From assembly GCA_901472455.1 (NCBI GenBank), contig LR590464.1, positions 2,852,001 to 2,916,000 of the forward strand: a DNA stretch of 64,000 nt, given 5' to 3'. A program made the translations under genes and the position numbers. Source of the stretch: Leclercia adecarboxylata (lineage in GTDB: Bacteria; Pseudomonadota; Gammaproteobacteria; Enterobacterales; Enterobacteriaceae). The notes under the pieces were generated by a model. That model saw nothing but the letters and a program-made list of their open reading frames with translations. It ran no database searches and had not been told where the DNA came from. This document shows positions 22,365 to 31,723 of this stretch, one piece after another. Position 1 is the first letter of the stretch; each line of letters opens with the position of its first letter.

Positions 22365-23809
22365 GTGTCTCAACGTCCCGTCTATCTGCCAGATGAATTT
22401 CTGGCGCAAATGCGCCAGGCTCTGCCTGACCCTTTCGCTCTCGATGCGTTTATCGCGGCTTGTCAGCGCCCGCTGCGCCGCAGCCTGCGCGTCAATACCC
22501 TGAAAATCAGCGTCGCGGATTTCCTCACGCTTGTTGCCCCCTACGGCTGGCAACTCACCCCGGTTCCGTGGTGCGAAGAGGGGGTTCTGGATCGAACGTG
22601 ACGACGAAGAAGCTCTGCCGCTGGGCAGCACCGCCGAGCACCTGAGTGGGCTGTTTTACATTCAGGAAGCCAGTTCTATGCTGCCGGTTGCCGCGCTCTT
22701 TGCCGACGGCAATACGCCTGACCGCGTGATGGACGTCGCAGCAGCCCCCGGGTCCAAAACCACCCAAATCGCCGCGCGGATGAATAATCAGGGCGCGATC
22801 CTCGCCAATGAATTTTCCGCCAGCCGCGTCAAAGTGCTGCATGCCAACATCAGCCGCTGCGGGATCAGCAACGTTGCTTTAACCCATTTTGATGGCCGCG
22901 TGTTTGGAGCCGCCCTGCCGGAAGCCTTTGATGCGATCCTGTTGGATGCCCCCTGCTCCGGCGAAGGGGTGGTGCGCAAAGATCCCGACGCACTAAAGAA
23001 CTGGTCCGTCGCCAGCAATCTGGAGATTGCGGCCACTCAGCGTGAGCTAATCGACAGCGCTTTCCATGCCCTGCGCCCCGGCGGCACCCTGGTGTACTCC
23101 ACTTGCACCCTGAACCGCGACGAGAACGAAGCGGTCTGCCTGTGGTTACAAGCGCAATATCCCGACGCCGTGGAGTTCCTGCCGCTGAACGATCTGTTCC
23201 CCAGCGCCAGTGAATGTGTGACCCCAGAAGGCTTCCTGCACGTCTTCCCGCATATCTATGACTGTGAAGGTTTCTTCGTGGCGCGGCTGCGCAAAACCTC
23301 CGCTATCGAGTCGCTCCCGGCGCCGACATTCAAGGTGGGTAATTTCCCCTTCACGCCGCTTAAAACCCGCGAAGCCGCGCAGATTACCGCTGCGGCAAAT
23401 CTGGCGGGCCTGCAATGGGGAGATCACCTGCGCCTGTGGCAGCGCGATAAAGAGGTGTGGTTGTTCCCGACGGAAATAGAACCGTTAATCGGTAAAGTGC
23501 GCTTCTCTCGTGTCGGCATCCGTCTGGCCGAAACTCATAACAAAGGTTACCGCTGGCAGCATGAAGCGGTGATCGCGCTGGCTGGTCAGGACAACACGTT
23601 TGCCTTAACCCAGCAGGAAGCGGAGGAGTGGTACCGCGGCCGTGATGTCTATCCCCAGACGAGTCCTGCCGGGGATGATGCGGTGGTGACGTATCAAGGT
23701 TTCCCTATTGGGCTTGCGAAAAAAGTGGGTTTCACGCCTGAAAAATAGCTACCCGCGCGAGCTGGTTCGCGATGGTCGCTTGTTTACCGGTAACGTCGAC
23801 GCGAGTTAA
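22365..23809 (+). pseudogene. rsmF: RsmF, 16S rRNA m5C1407 methyltransferase (frame breaks)
   Basis: NOL1/NOP2/Sun-family enzyme that makes m5C1407 in 16S rRNA. A GTG start is chosen ([15 protein letters not shown]). The SAM site [17 protein letters not shown], the first cysteine motif [12 protein letters not shown] and the catalytic STCTLN are present, plus a C-terminal PUA-like region. One extra G near 22580 and one extra T at ~23735 break the frame; the repaired end reads [14 protein letters not shown]. It follows letB, as in E. coli (yebU). Confidence 0.92.
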
Positions 23810-23912
23810 AAAACGCACTTTTTTACTGGCGCTTTTGCTCTTCATTGACCAGGCTGAAAAGTGGGCGACTATACTGGTCGTACCAGAACACAGCGAGTTA
23901 ATGGAGAGCATT

Positions 23913-24152
23913 ATGACGAAAACCAATGTGCGCATTGGCGCATTCGAAATCGATGATGCCGAGTTAAACGGCGATACGCAGGGCGAACGAACGTTAACCA
24001 TTCCGTGCAAGTCTGACCCCGATCTGTGTATGCAGCTCGATGCCTGGGATGCAGACACCAGCGTCCCGGCTCTCCTCGATGGCGAACACTCTGTCCTGTA
24101 CCGTGAGCATTACGATCAAGGTTCCGATGCCTGGATCATGCGCCTTGCATGA
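23913..24152 (+). CDS. yebV: YebV family protein (DUF1480)
   Basis: Intact 79-aa soluble protein, MTKTNVRIGAFEIDDAELNGD... to DAWIMRLA, one residue longer than E. coli YebV. ATG after GGAGAGCATT; longer in-frame starts lie inside rsmF. A TATACT -10-like box sits at 23870 with a TTGACC 19 bp before it. Function unknown. Confidence 0.92.
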   Translation: MTKTNVRIGAFEIDDAELNGDTQGERTLTIPCKSDPDLCMQLDAWDADTSVPALLDGEHSVLYREHYDQGSDAWIMRLA

Positions 24153-24161
24153 TTCAGAGAG

Positions 24162-24188
24162 AACCCGCCCGCAGGCGGGTTATTTGTC
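24162..24188 (+). terminator. Terminator after yebV
   Basis: AACCCGCC-CGCA-GGCGGGTT then ATTTGT: an 8-bp GC-rich stem 10 bp after the yebV stop, with a weak T-tract. Confidence 0.75.
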
Positions 24189-24255
24189 CCTCTATTTCCC
24201 CCTTCCCTAATCATCCCCTACAATATTAATACGATAGTGATTGCTGAGGGGCATG

Positions 24256-24448
24256 ATGTACGCACTGGTGTTGTTTATTTGTTATCTGGATGCGGGTTGC
24301 GAAGACCTGGTAGTGGATGTTTATCGCACCGAAATCCAGTGCGAGGCATCGATGGACGATCAGCGGGATCCGCCACGGCGGGTGCTATCCGGTTGAAGAG
24401 TTCATCGACGGCTTCTGGCGCCCGGCCCAGGAGTATGCCGACCTTTAA
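24256..24448 (+). pseudogene. yebW: YebW family small protein (one frame break)
   Basis: ATG 24256 (MYALVLFICYLDAGCEDLVV) matches YebW of E. coli, 63 aa. An extra G in CGGGATCC near 24362 shifts the frame, and the remainder reads CYPVEEFIDGFWRPAQEYADL-like to a TAA at 24446-24448. ATG 24253 is an alternative start. The stop abuts the convergent pphA stop. Function unknown. Confidence 0.85.
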
Positions 24449-25094
24449 TCACTGTAGCTGTGCCAGCGTCAACGTCCCACCAAACACCGCTCCGGTGTCA
24501 ATATAGTGCAGATTCTGGCAATCAAACCGCTTCCCTAAGCGGCGTATGACCAAACCAGAAGTGATCGGCTCCGGCGATCCCCTTCTCCTGACCGCTCATT
24601 AACTCCCGCAGGCGCTCCCTGTCCCACAGAATCTGCTGCTTCGGGACCGGTTTATCCCATTCATACTGCGATGACGGGTAATCGGCATGGGCAATCACAT
24701 TCACACCGTTGGCGCAGGTGATCTCAATAATCCACGGCAGCGTTTCACATTGCCTGAACAGCTCGAGAGCCTGCTGTTGTTCTTCGCCCTTTAATTCGGC
24801 AAACCAGACGCCGCCATTCATTAACCACAGCCCAAAACTCTTATTATGCAGGGCATCCAGCGCCATCTGCTCATGATTGCCGCGTACGGCATAGAACCAT
24901 TTTTCATTTAATAACTGCAGGCATTTCACGCTGTCTGGTCCGCGATCGATTAAGTCGCCGACACAAATAAGTAAATCCTCATACGGATTAAGCTGTCGCT
25001 GCTTTATTTCATCCATAAGCATTTGATAACACCCGTGAAGATCGCTTACTACCCAGACGTGTCGCCAGTTGTGACCATCAAGTTTTAGATACAT
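24449..25094 (-). pseudogene. pphA: PphA, serine/threonine protein phosphatase 1 (C-terminal frame break)
   Basis: Metal-dependent PPP-family phosphatase. The ordered motifs SDLHGCY, VGDLIDRGPDS and RGNHEQM bind the two metals. WFGHTPLRE follows near the end. A one-base change at ~24540 replaces the last ~28 residues; repaired, it ends HYIDTGAVFGGTLTLAQLQ-stop. Length ~214 aa versus 218 in E. coli. Start MYLKLDGHNWRHVW after GGAGGCGC. PphA has been linked to misfolded-protein signalling through CpxR. Confidence 0.92.
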
Positions 25095-25201
25095 AGCGCC
25101 TCCTCTGGATCAGTATAGCCCGTGCGGAATGGACCACTCAGGAAGTGCGAAGGCCGTCCTCTTTAATAACCTCAATCGATATTAAACGAAGCGGAAATAA
25201 A

Positions 25202-25218
25202 GGTTTAGCAACGGTTAA
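25202..25218 (+). promoter_or_regulatory. PhoP-type box upstream of the virK-like gene
   Basis: GGTTTA-GCAAC-GGTTAA matches the PhoP direct-repeat consensus with one mismatch, 54 bp before the proposed start of the next gene; TAAGAT at 25238 could be the -10. Salmonella virK is PhoP-controlled, so the position makes sense. Pattern evidence only. Confidence 0.5.
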
Positions 25219-25272
25219 ATCATTATCCGATGACCTTTAAGATAATCGCAGAATTACAAAGAGGTCTTTATC

Positions 25273-26227
25273 GTGTCTAAATACCATCCTGCCCGTTGAG
25301 GTGTCATACGCCCACCGTTCTTCCGTTATTCTCGCCCTGGCGAAAGGCGATCTGACGCCCGGGCCGCTGTGGCAGAAACGCGATTACCGGTTGAAATTCT
25401 TCCTGCGCACCCTGCTTTTCTGGTCCTCGACCACCCCGTATGCTGGAGACGATCTCCCGGCGCGATGATTTTTCTACCTTGCTGAAGGCACAGCCGACGC
25501 TGCCGGTGAAAACCCCAGCGCCAGTACCTGACCCGCGGAATGACGGCCAGTGAGCGCGCGGAGGCGATCCTGCATCACTATGCCTGGATTGATGCGCTGC
25601 CGGACAATGGCCTTGCCCACCTCTTTACCAGCCCGTCGCCGCTTCCCCTGCTGCAGTTTGCGACCAAAGATGAGGCGAGCTATACGATCTATGCCACCTC
25701 TGCGGTTAAGGCTGAACGCGAGGGCGAAAACCACGCTCTGGTTACGTGCCGGGGATAACACTCTGCTGGCGAGTCTGACCTTCAGCGTCATCCGGGAAAA
25801 ACGACCGCAGCGTGCTGGTCATTGGTGGCCTGCAGGGGCCACGGCGAGATGTCGGGCGGGAGACGATCAAAAACGCCACCCGCGCCTGTTACCGGCCTGT
25901 TCCCTAAGCGTATTCTTCTGGAAGCCGTTTTCAATCTGGCGAAGCAGTCCGGTATCAGCGCCCTTTATGGCGTCAGCGACGAGGGCCATGTTTTTCGCGC
26001 CCTGCGTTATCGTTTGAGTAAAGGTCGCCATCTCCCACGCCAGCTATGACGAGTTCTGGGCCTCACTGGGTGGAAAACCCGACAATGCCTTCCGCTGGGT
26101 CCTGCCATTTGGCATGGAACGTAAATCGCTGGAGAGCATTGCGAGTAAAAAACGCGCCGAATATCGCCGCCGCTTCCAGCTGCTGGATGAGATTGAACAT
26201 GCCATCGACGCCCATTTTTGCCGCTAA
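25273..26227 (+). pseudogene. VirK/YbjX family protein (DUF535), multiple frame breaks
   Basis: Fragments in three frames align in order to the DUF535 family: KGDLTPGPLWQKRDYRLKF, then MTASERAEAILHHYAWIDAL, then LFPKRILLEAVFNLAKQSGI, then AEYRRRYQLLDEIEHAIDAH and stop at 26225. Repaired length is about 315 aa, close to E. coli YbjX (330). At least five single-base breaks lie between 25290 and 26040. GTG 25273 is a weak start choice. VirK proteins are cytosolic and linked to resistance to host antimicrobial peptides; the precise activity is unknown. A PhoP-type box lies upstream. Confidence 0.78.
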
Positions 26228-26777
26228 TCTCTGCTTTCATCGGTAACAGGCAAAAATTTAACACAAGCACTAAAAAGCGCTGGACTTCCCTCGGGCGTAG
26301 TGTGGTATGGGTTTAACGAAGAACAGAGAATGTTGCCCATCTGTTAAAGTTCGCAAAGGGAAAAGGCGTTTACTTTCAACAGATAAAAAAAGAGACCGAA
26401 TACGATTCCTGTTTACGGCTTAACCTCTGTTCTTCCTTATATATCAAGAAAGTTACTACACAAAACACCCCTAAATAAACATCGCAACACTTACCATTAC
26501 ACCCTTTCAAGATCAAACTCTTACTCTCTAATTCGAGGGAGCGACGAGTAAACTTCGTGGCGGCCTTAATCCACAAATTAACATCCCCTCACGGCTCTAC
26601 ATGGTCCGCACAAAACTTTGCGTAGCTCCTTCCAGAAATCACTTCTGCCGCTTTACCAGCTTTGACTACCCTGGCAGAATCGCTACCGATCCGTTTGTAA
26701 GATTTAATGGTGCGCACCGCTTCTTACATCGAAGGCCGCTTTGTGCCAGAAGCGGACATTGCAAAGAGTCCCGAGGG
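26228..26777 (+). other. Gap between the virK-like gene and the first island gene
   Basis: Apart from the SdsR 3' end (separate entry) and one copy of a GTCCGCTTCTGGCAC-type repeat (minus strand, 26737-26765), no gene was recognised. Core gene order stops here: yebY, yebZ and yobA, expected next in E. coli, are absent from the window. Confidence 0.5.
26385..26412 (-). ncRNA. sdsR: 3' end of SdsR (RyeB) small RNA, likely attachment site of the island
   Basis: On the minus strand ACAGGAATCGTATTCGGTCT and the following seven-base T-tract equal the 3' end of SdsR, a sigma-S-dependent small RNA lying near pphA in enterobacteria. The 5' side diverges at once: GTAAAC where the terminator stem needs GAATAC, so the hairpin is incomplete. 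Only ~28 bp of the RNA gene are kept. The ryeA/ryeB locus is a documented insertion hot spot in Salmonella, so I read this as the left end of an inserted element. Confidence 0.65.
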
Positions 26778-27066
26778 TTAATGAAATGGAATTAGATCAA
26801 TATGCAAAGCTAAAAATTGAAGTACGAAACCAAAAAGCATTAAAATGAGCGCAACGTAGGCGAAAAATTTATAAAGAGCTTTTCGCTTACGGATTTTAAC
26901 ATTCCTCTCCCCGACCGTTGTTCCATCTCCCAAAGGCGTACCGTCCTCCAACCCTAAAGACACACCTTCATCATGTGATGGCTGAGGCAGCCCAAAGAAG
27001 AAAATTAGAATTACACCAAAAAATATTAGAAGTCAGCCCTATTGTATTTAGTAACTCTGGTGTCAT
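26778..27066 (-). pseudogene. Small two-helix membrane protein, unknown (one frame break)
   Basis: ATG 27066 (after AAAGGAC) opens MTPELLNTIGLTSNIF, then one extra A in the AAAAAA run at ~27016 shifts the frame. With five As it continues GVILIFFFGLPQPSHDEG, then a polar loop and ...RKRKALYKFFAYVALILMLF, ending HIDLIPFH. The result is ~95 aa with a helix at each end. No family recognised. First gene inside the accessory region. Confidence 0.5.
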
Positions 27067-27742
27067 GTTATTTGTCCTTTAATTTTTAGTCTTGGAGGAG
27101 AAATTATCTCTATTTTCTGTGCCCATTTTCCCTTTCTCATCACACTATCAGCTCAAATGAAATCGTTATACAACACTCAACGGCCTCTGTCTGCTTTTTC
27201 GCTCACAGCGGACCTTCAGCTCAGTTGCCTGGTCCGCTTCGTGCCAATGGCGGACGTTGCCGACCAGGCTCTTCCGCCAGAACACCCCCCCGTCCGCTCT
27301 GAAAACTGAACTGGCCCTCCTCCTCGCCGCCCTGAGGCAAGAAACGTGCAGACTGGACGACATGGCCGTCACTGACATGCCTACAGTCGGAAGCGTGCCA
27401 TCTTCTACGTCATGCGGTCTGGCTGCTGACGTACTTGGATGCGCGGGCCATAGATCATGAGGGCGGGTTCTTTCTGCTGTTGCATGACGTGGCCACCGAT
27501 TGCTAAGGTGAGGTGGAGAACACTCTGGCGTCACTGCAGGCCGGCAGCGCTCGGCGGGCTTCCCGGGTGCCGGTGTGAAGGGCATTCCGTTCCCGGTGCC
27601 GGCAGGCGGCGGTTCGCTCTGCCCGAAAGCCGGTACGGGTTAGAGCGTGGCCAGTGCAGTATTGAAAACCCGAGGGCATTTGGTCTGCCTGCACACCGGC
27701 ATGTAATACTCAGTGTTCATTCAACCAACCTGCGCAGGTACA
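27067..27742 (+). other. Degenerate coding-like stretch, no intact gene
   Basis: Contains a second GTCCGCTTCGTGCCA...GGCGGAC repeat (27230-27256). At ~27410-27575 a plus-strand frame reads VWLLTYLDARAIDHEGGFFL and, past a TAA, GEVENTLASLQAGSARRASR. It looks like the remains of a small soluble protein. No family recognised. Confidence 0.3.
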
Positions 27743-27912
27743 ATGCAACACGTGATTACCCTAATTAAAGCCAGACTAATTCAGGCTGATCTGAAAGAAA
27801 TAGATCGGGAGTTTGGCGAAAAAGGCGTTGGCAGTTTGTTCACGATGATCCTGTTCAAACAGGCACTCATCTCTGTTGCCAACCTTGTCGATTTTGAGCT
27901 CACAGTAAGGCT
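27743..27912 (+). pseudogene. Hypothetical protein, 3' end cut off by the IS3-family element
   Basis: MQHVITLIKARLIQADLKEI... runs open for ~57 codons and is interrupted where the inverted repeat of the IS begins (27913). The continuation was not found after the element. Amphipathic, no clear motif. Confidence 0.4.
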
Positions 27913-27930
27913 TGAATCGCCACGGATAAT

Positions 27931-28743
27931 CTAGACACTTCCGAGCCGTTGATAATACTGGTTTTCATATTCTGTCGGTGACATCTGATCGCTGGAACCA
28001 TGCTGACGCTTACTGTTATAAAACATCTCAATGTAATCAAAAATATCACTGCGGGCTTCTTCCCGCGTTCCGTAGATCTTTTTCTTTATCCGCTCGCGTT
28101 TCAGTAACTGGAAAAAGCTTTCTGCAACCGCATTATCGTGGCAGTTACCGCGACGGCTCATGCTGCCCTCCAGGCCGTGTGATTTCAGGAACGACTGCCA
28201 CTCATGGCTTGTGTACTGACTGCCCTGATCCGAATGAACCAGCACCTGTTTTTGGGGATTACGCCGCCATACAGCCATCAGCAGTGCGTTCAGGACAATG
28301 TCCTTTGTCATCCGGGATTGCATGGACCAGCCGATAATTTCGCGTGAGAACAGATCAACAACCACGGCAAGATACAGCCAGCCTTCGTGGGTCCTGATGT
28401 AGGTGATGTCCGTTACCCAACGCTCATCCGGAGCATCCGGATTGAACTGCCGCTGGAGCCTGTTGGGCGACACGATACTGGCCTCGCCTTTACGTGCCCG
28501 CGGGCTCCGGTATCCGACCTGAGCCTTTATCCCGACACGTTTCATCAGTCGCCAGACTCTGTTCACTCCGCACTGTTGCCCGCTGTCCCGCAGATCCAGA
28601 TGGATCTTGCGATAACCGTAGACGCATCCCGATTCCAGCCAGAACTGTTTAATCTGCCCTGCCAGTCTCAGGTCTGTCTGATGGCGTTGTGAATGCGGCT
28701 GCTGAAGCCAGGCGTAAAAGCCACTGGGATGAACATCCAGCAC
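27931..28743 (-). CDS. IS3-family transposase OrfB (DDE catalytic part)
   Basis: Integrase-core transposase. DDE residues are visible in DERWVTDITYIRTHEGWLYL, VHSDQGSQYTSHEWQSF and the glutamate region NCHDNAVAESFFQLLKRE. The frame is open further upstream (LRYAFIRDNTCCWPVRLLCR) into the end of OrfA in the -1 frame. The complete transposase is therefore probably an OrfAB fusion made by frameshifting on the A7G run of OrfA. Intact in this copy. Confidence 0.92.
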   Translation of the reverse strand: MLDVHPSGFYAWLQQPHSQRHQTDLRLAGQIKQFWLESGCVYGYRKIHLDLRDSGQQCGVNRVWRLMKRVGIKAQVGYRSPRARKGEASIVSPNRLQRQFNPDAPDERWVTDITYIRTHEGWLYLAVVVDLFSREIIGWSMQSRMTKDIVLNALLMAVWRRNPQKQVLVHSDQGSQYTSHEWQSFLKSHGLEGSMSRRGNCHDNAVAESFFQLLKRERIKKKIYGTREEARSDIFDYIEMFYNSKRQHGSSDQMSPTEYENQYYQRLGSV

Positions 28744-28799
28744 CCGACAGAGCAGGCGAACAGGCCAGCAACAGGTGTTGTCACGGATAAAGGCGTACC

Positions 28800-29078
28800 T
28801 CAGTCGGACAGCTTTGCGAAGTACGCCGCGGCTTTTTTTAATATGTCCCGTTCGTCGGTAACCCGCTTCAGCTCTTTCTGGAGACGGCGGATCTCGGCCT
28901 GAGCATCTGACTGTTCTTTATGAGTGGAAGATTCCGGACCGTACTTCTTTATCCAGGCGTAAAGGCTGTGGGTGGTGATATCGAGACGTGTTGCCACGCT
29001 GGAAACAGAATGACCACGATCAACAACCTGTTTGACTGCTTCAGTTTTAAACTCTTCGGGATAACGCTTACCGCTCAT
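28800..29078 (-). CDS. IS3-family transposase OrfA (helix-turn-helix)
   Basis: 92-aa protein MSGKRYPEEFKTEAVKQV... with the HTH VATRLDITTHSLYAWIKKYG and a leucine-zipper-like tail (QKELKRVTDERDILKKAAAY). ATG 29078 after AGAGGTGCCC. The run of seven A followed by G near the end (plus strand 28832-28839) is a typical -1 slippery site for making OrfAB. Confidence 0.92.
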   Translation of the reverse strand: MSGKRYPEEFKTEAVKQVVDRGHSVSSVATRLDITTHSLYAWIKKYGPESSTHKEQSDAQAEIRRLQKELKRVTDERDILKKAAAYFAKLSD

Positions 29079-29194
29079 GGGCACCTCTCTTTAAGCCATC
29101 TTAAATGACTCTGAGGTGTCTGTTAAACCCGTGGCGATTCAACGTTAACTGCATCATGATATCCCGAACGTCAGCTTCCGGCACATAACTGACG

Positions 29195-29978
29195 TTATGA
29201 ACGGTGCCCTGTGAAGCTTTTGAAATCAAGCCGATAATACGAAGGCGGCTGTCCCGTGACACGGCGGAACATCGTGGCGAAAGATGATGCATTGTCGTAT
29301 CCGAGAGTGAGTGCCACTTCATTCACCGGTTTACCTGTTATCAGCAACGTCAGTGCACTGACGACACAGGCCTCGCTGTCGCCATGCAGAAAATGACATG
29401 CCGGTTTGCCGTAAGAAAAGTCGACGAAAGGTACTGGCGCTCATAAAACAGCGTACTGGCCCAGCGCTCAGCAGGGTCATGGATTGAGGGGTTGAGTAAA
29501 AACGCCTGACAAAGAGCCAACAGAGCCGGATGTTGTGGCAGCGGAATATCGAATTCGCGAACCGGCATTTCCGCCAGTTCCAGTAACAGCAGATTTACCA
29601 GCGCACGGTCGCGTTCGCTGTCATACATCAGCGGCAAATCCACGGCATCAAGCAACAACTGACGTAACAATGGCGATACGCTGATTACCTTACAGTGTCG
29701 ATACTTAATCGATCCCGTCACGCATGTTGGTTCAATATATAAGCTACGCGTGGTCACACCTACAAACCGGACAGCGTGGAGGGGGTTTCGGGTGGGATCC
29801 ATACTGCATGTTGTGGGGGAACAACCCACTCTCCGTTACAAGTTGAGACGTACATGAGACCCGTTGCGCCATACAGCAGCTGCGCGCGGCGATGTTGGTG
29901 TTGTGGCAGTATAAATCCCTGCGCATAGTCATTGCCTAACGCCACCACTTCACGATCGAGCTTATCGACATCTTCCAA
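29195..29978 (-). pseudogene. AraC-family regulator with cupin sensor domain (frame breaks)
   Basis: N-terminal cupin-like domain (HQHRRAQLLYGATGLMYVST...VWIPPETPH), then an AraC C-terminal double HTH spread over several frames (DPAERWASTLF, TFRRLFLRQTGMSFSAWRQR, and after further breaks VNEVALTLGYDNASSFATMF). One-base breaks lie near 29775, 29440, 29370 and 29260. It ends FKSFTGHRS-stop at 29195. Divergent from the TSUP transporter, which it probably controls. Confidence 0.75.
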
Positions 29979-30105
29979 TTTTTACGTTGCGCACACTGGT
30001 CTCCGTCTGAACGATTTACAAAGGTAATTGAAGCGCTGCGCAAATGGGAAGCAGGATGCTACCGGTATAATCTGCTCGCTCATTTTTCAGGTCGGGGATA
30101 TTCTC

Positions 30106-30898
30106 TTGAACGATATCGCAATTATTGCACTGGCAGGCTTTACTACCGGTATCACCACGGTGCTCTTTGGTTTTGGGGGCGGTTTTGTCGTGGTGCCATT
30201 TGTTTATCAACTGATGCTGCGGCAGTCTGAGCTGGCAGGAAACGCCATGCATATCGCGGTTGCTACCTCAACGGCGGTGATGATATTTAACGCGGGCTGG
30301 GTCAGCTATCGAAACTGGCGCGCCGGCAAACTTTCAGCGCAAGACATTGTTCCCATTATTATGGTTTATCGCCATCGGGGCTGTCGTGGGTTCCTGTCTG
30401 GCGGGAGTCTTCAGCGAGAATATTGTTCGCGCACTGTTCATTCTTTATATGCTGGTAACCATTGGCGATTGTTTGTTACGCAAAGGTTTTTTTAGCTGCA
30501 GTTCCCCGCGTCGCTTGTCACTTTCTGTGGTAACGGGCGGCGGAGTGATCATCGGCATGATAGCCGCATTGCTGGGCGTGGGTGGCAGCGTGATGACAGT
30601 GCCATTATTACGGCGACACGGCTATGCGATGGGTGAATGTATTAGCGCTTCTAACCCGCTTTCTCTACCTGTCGCGCTGTGTGGTGCCGTGACGTATGCA
30701 GTCATTGGTTGGCAAAATATTCCGGTGAGCGGATTTCTCGGTTTTATCAGCCTGAAAATTTTAGGCCTGTTGGTAGTGACGGGCTGGGCTGGAATAGTTT
30801 TTAGCCGTCGGGTTATACCTGCTTTACCTGACATATGGCACGCACGAATCTATGTAATACTGCTGTGCCTGGTGCTACTGGCGATGCTGCTCCAGTAA
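30106..30898 (+). pseudogene. TSUP (TauE/SafE) family membrane transporter (one frame break)
   Basis: Eight-helix-type TSUP permease, ~263 aa. A TTG start gives LNDIAIIALAGFTTGITTVL, and the duplicated family motif is seen as GFGGGFVVVPFVYQ and LGVGGSVMTVPLLRR. One extra T at ~30360 shifts the frame. The family moves sulfite, sulfoacetate or other organosulfur/organic anions; substrate unknown. Divergently paired with the AraC gene. Confidence 0.8.
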
Positions 30899-30979
30899 AC
30901 CCATCCATCGCGGCGACAACTGGGCTACCTGTACCAACGTCCGCTCCTGGCACAGGGCTGCTGTTGCAGCCCTCACAAA

Positions 30980-31582
30980 TTAGACTTCAATAGACTCAGA
31001 TATCTCCAATGCATCATCCACTTCAATACCGAGATAACGGACTGTACTTTCAAGTTTTTTGTGACCTAACAGTAGTTGGATAACGCGAAGATTCTTCGTT
31101 TTTTTATAGATCAGATATGGCTTGGTTCTTCGCATAGAATGCGTACTGTACAGAGTCTCGTCGAGACCCAGCTTATCAATCCATTCATGAAAAATACGGT
31201 TATATTGCCTAGTTGAGATATGTCGTGAAGAACCGACGCGGGACTGGAACAGGTAGTCGCTACTACGTAGATGAGCTATCTTGATCCACGCGGCTACAGC
31301 CTCTCTTGTTCCTTTAGTCAGTTCAAACTGAACGGGGCTTCCCGTTTTTTGCTGCAGCACTGTCGCTCTGCCCGCAACAGAGTGCCCATAGGCCACATCA
31401 GAAACTTTTAGCTTAACCAGATCACAGCCCCGAAGTTTACTGTCCAGAGCCATGTTAAACAGAGCTAAATCGCGTAATTTTCCTTCCAGCTCAAGTCTGA
31501 TACGGATTCCCCAGATATGAGAGATCTGAAGAGGCCGTTTCTGGCCAATAATACGGCCCTTGTTCCAGGGGGATGTTGTCAT
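30980..31582 (-). CDS. Solitary tyrosine recombinase (integrase catalytic core)
   Basis: 200-aa protein with all catalytic positions of the tyrosine-recombinase family: Arg in SKLRGCDLVKLK, Lys in QQKTGSPVQFE, HSMRRTK (His-x-x-Arg), LLGHKK (His) and the Tyr nucleophile in STVRYLGI. ATG 31582 is supported by AAAGGAG seven bases before. It lacks the usual ~100-residue arm-binding domain of phage integrases, resembling short resolvase/invertase-type enzymes. No excisionase or att site recognised next to it. Confidence 0.85.
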   Translation of the reverse strand: MTTSPWNKGRIIGQKRPLQISHIWGIRIRLELEGKLRDLALFNMALDSKLRGCDLVKLKVSDVAYGHSVAGRATVLQQKTGSPVQFELTKGTREAVAAWIKIAHLRSSDYLFQSRVGSSRHISTRQYNRIFHEWIDKLGLDETLYSTHSMRRTKPYLIYKKTKNLRVIQLLLGHKKLESTVRYLGIEVDDALEISESIEV

Positions 31583-31723
31583 GCTCAATCTCCTTTGGGT
31601 TAGGAGATGTGATTATGGTTGTCCCATATGAGCGAGACACAGACGCTGGGGCATATTTCACATGATGGATAATCGTGGGTATGGTGAGCGTATCCTGCAG
31701 AAGGCCTCGTTTGAGGCCCTCTG

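Larger units (their letters stand above)
27913..29141 (-). mobile_element. IS3-family (IS51-like) insertion sequence, copy 1, intact, 1229 bp
   Basis: Bounded by TGAATCGCCACGG at 27913 and its inverse CCGTGGCGATTCA ending at 29141, with two overlapping transposase frames on the minus strand. Orientation is opposite to copy 2 at 59570-60801. The flanks (...AAGGCT and ACGTTAAC...) show no short target duplication. Confidence 0.92.

Noticed and set aside
26601..26795. 64-codon plus-strand frame
   Set aside because: Runs through the GTCCGCT-type repeat and lacks coding character.
28832..28839. A7G run in OrfA as another sequence error
   Set aside because: It is present in both IS copies and at the usual place for programmed -1 frameshifting in IS3-family elements.
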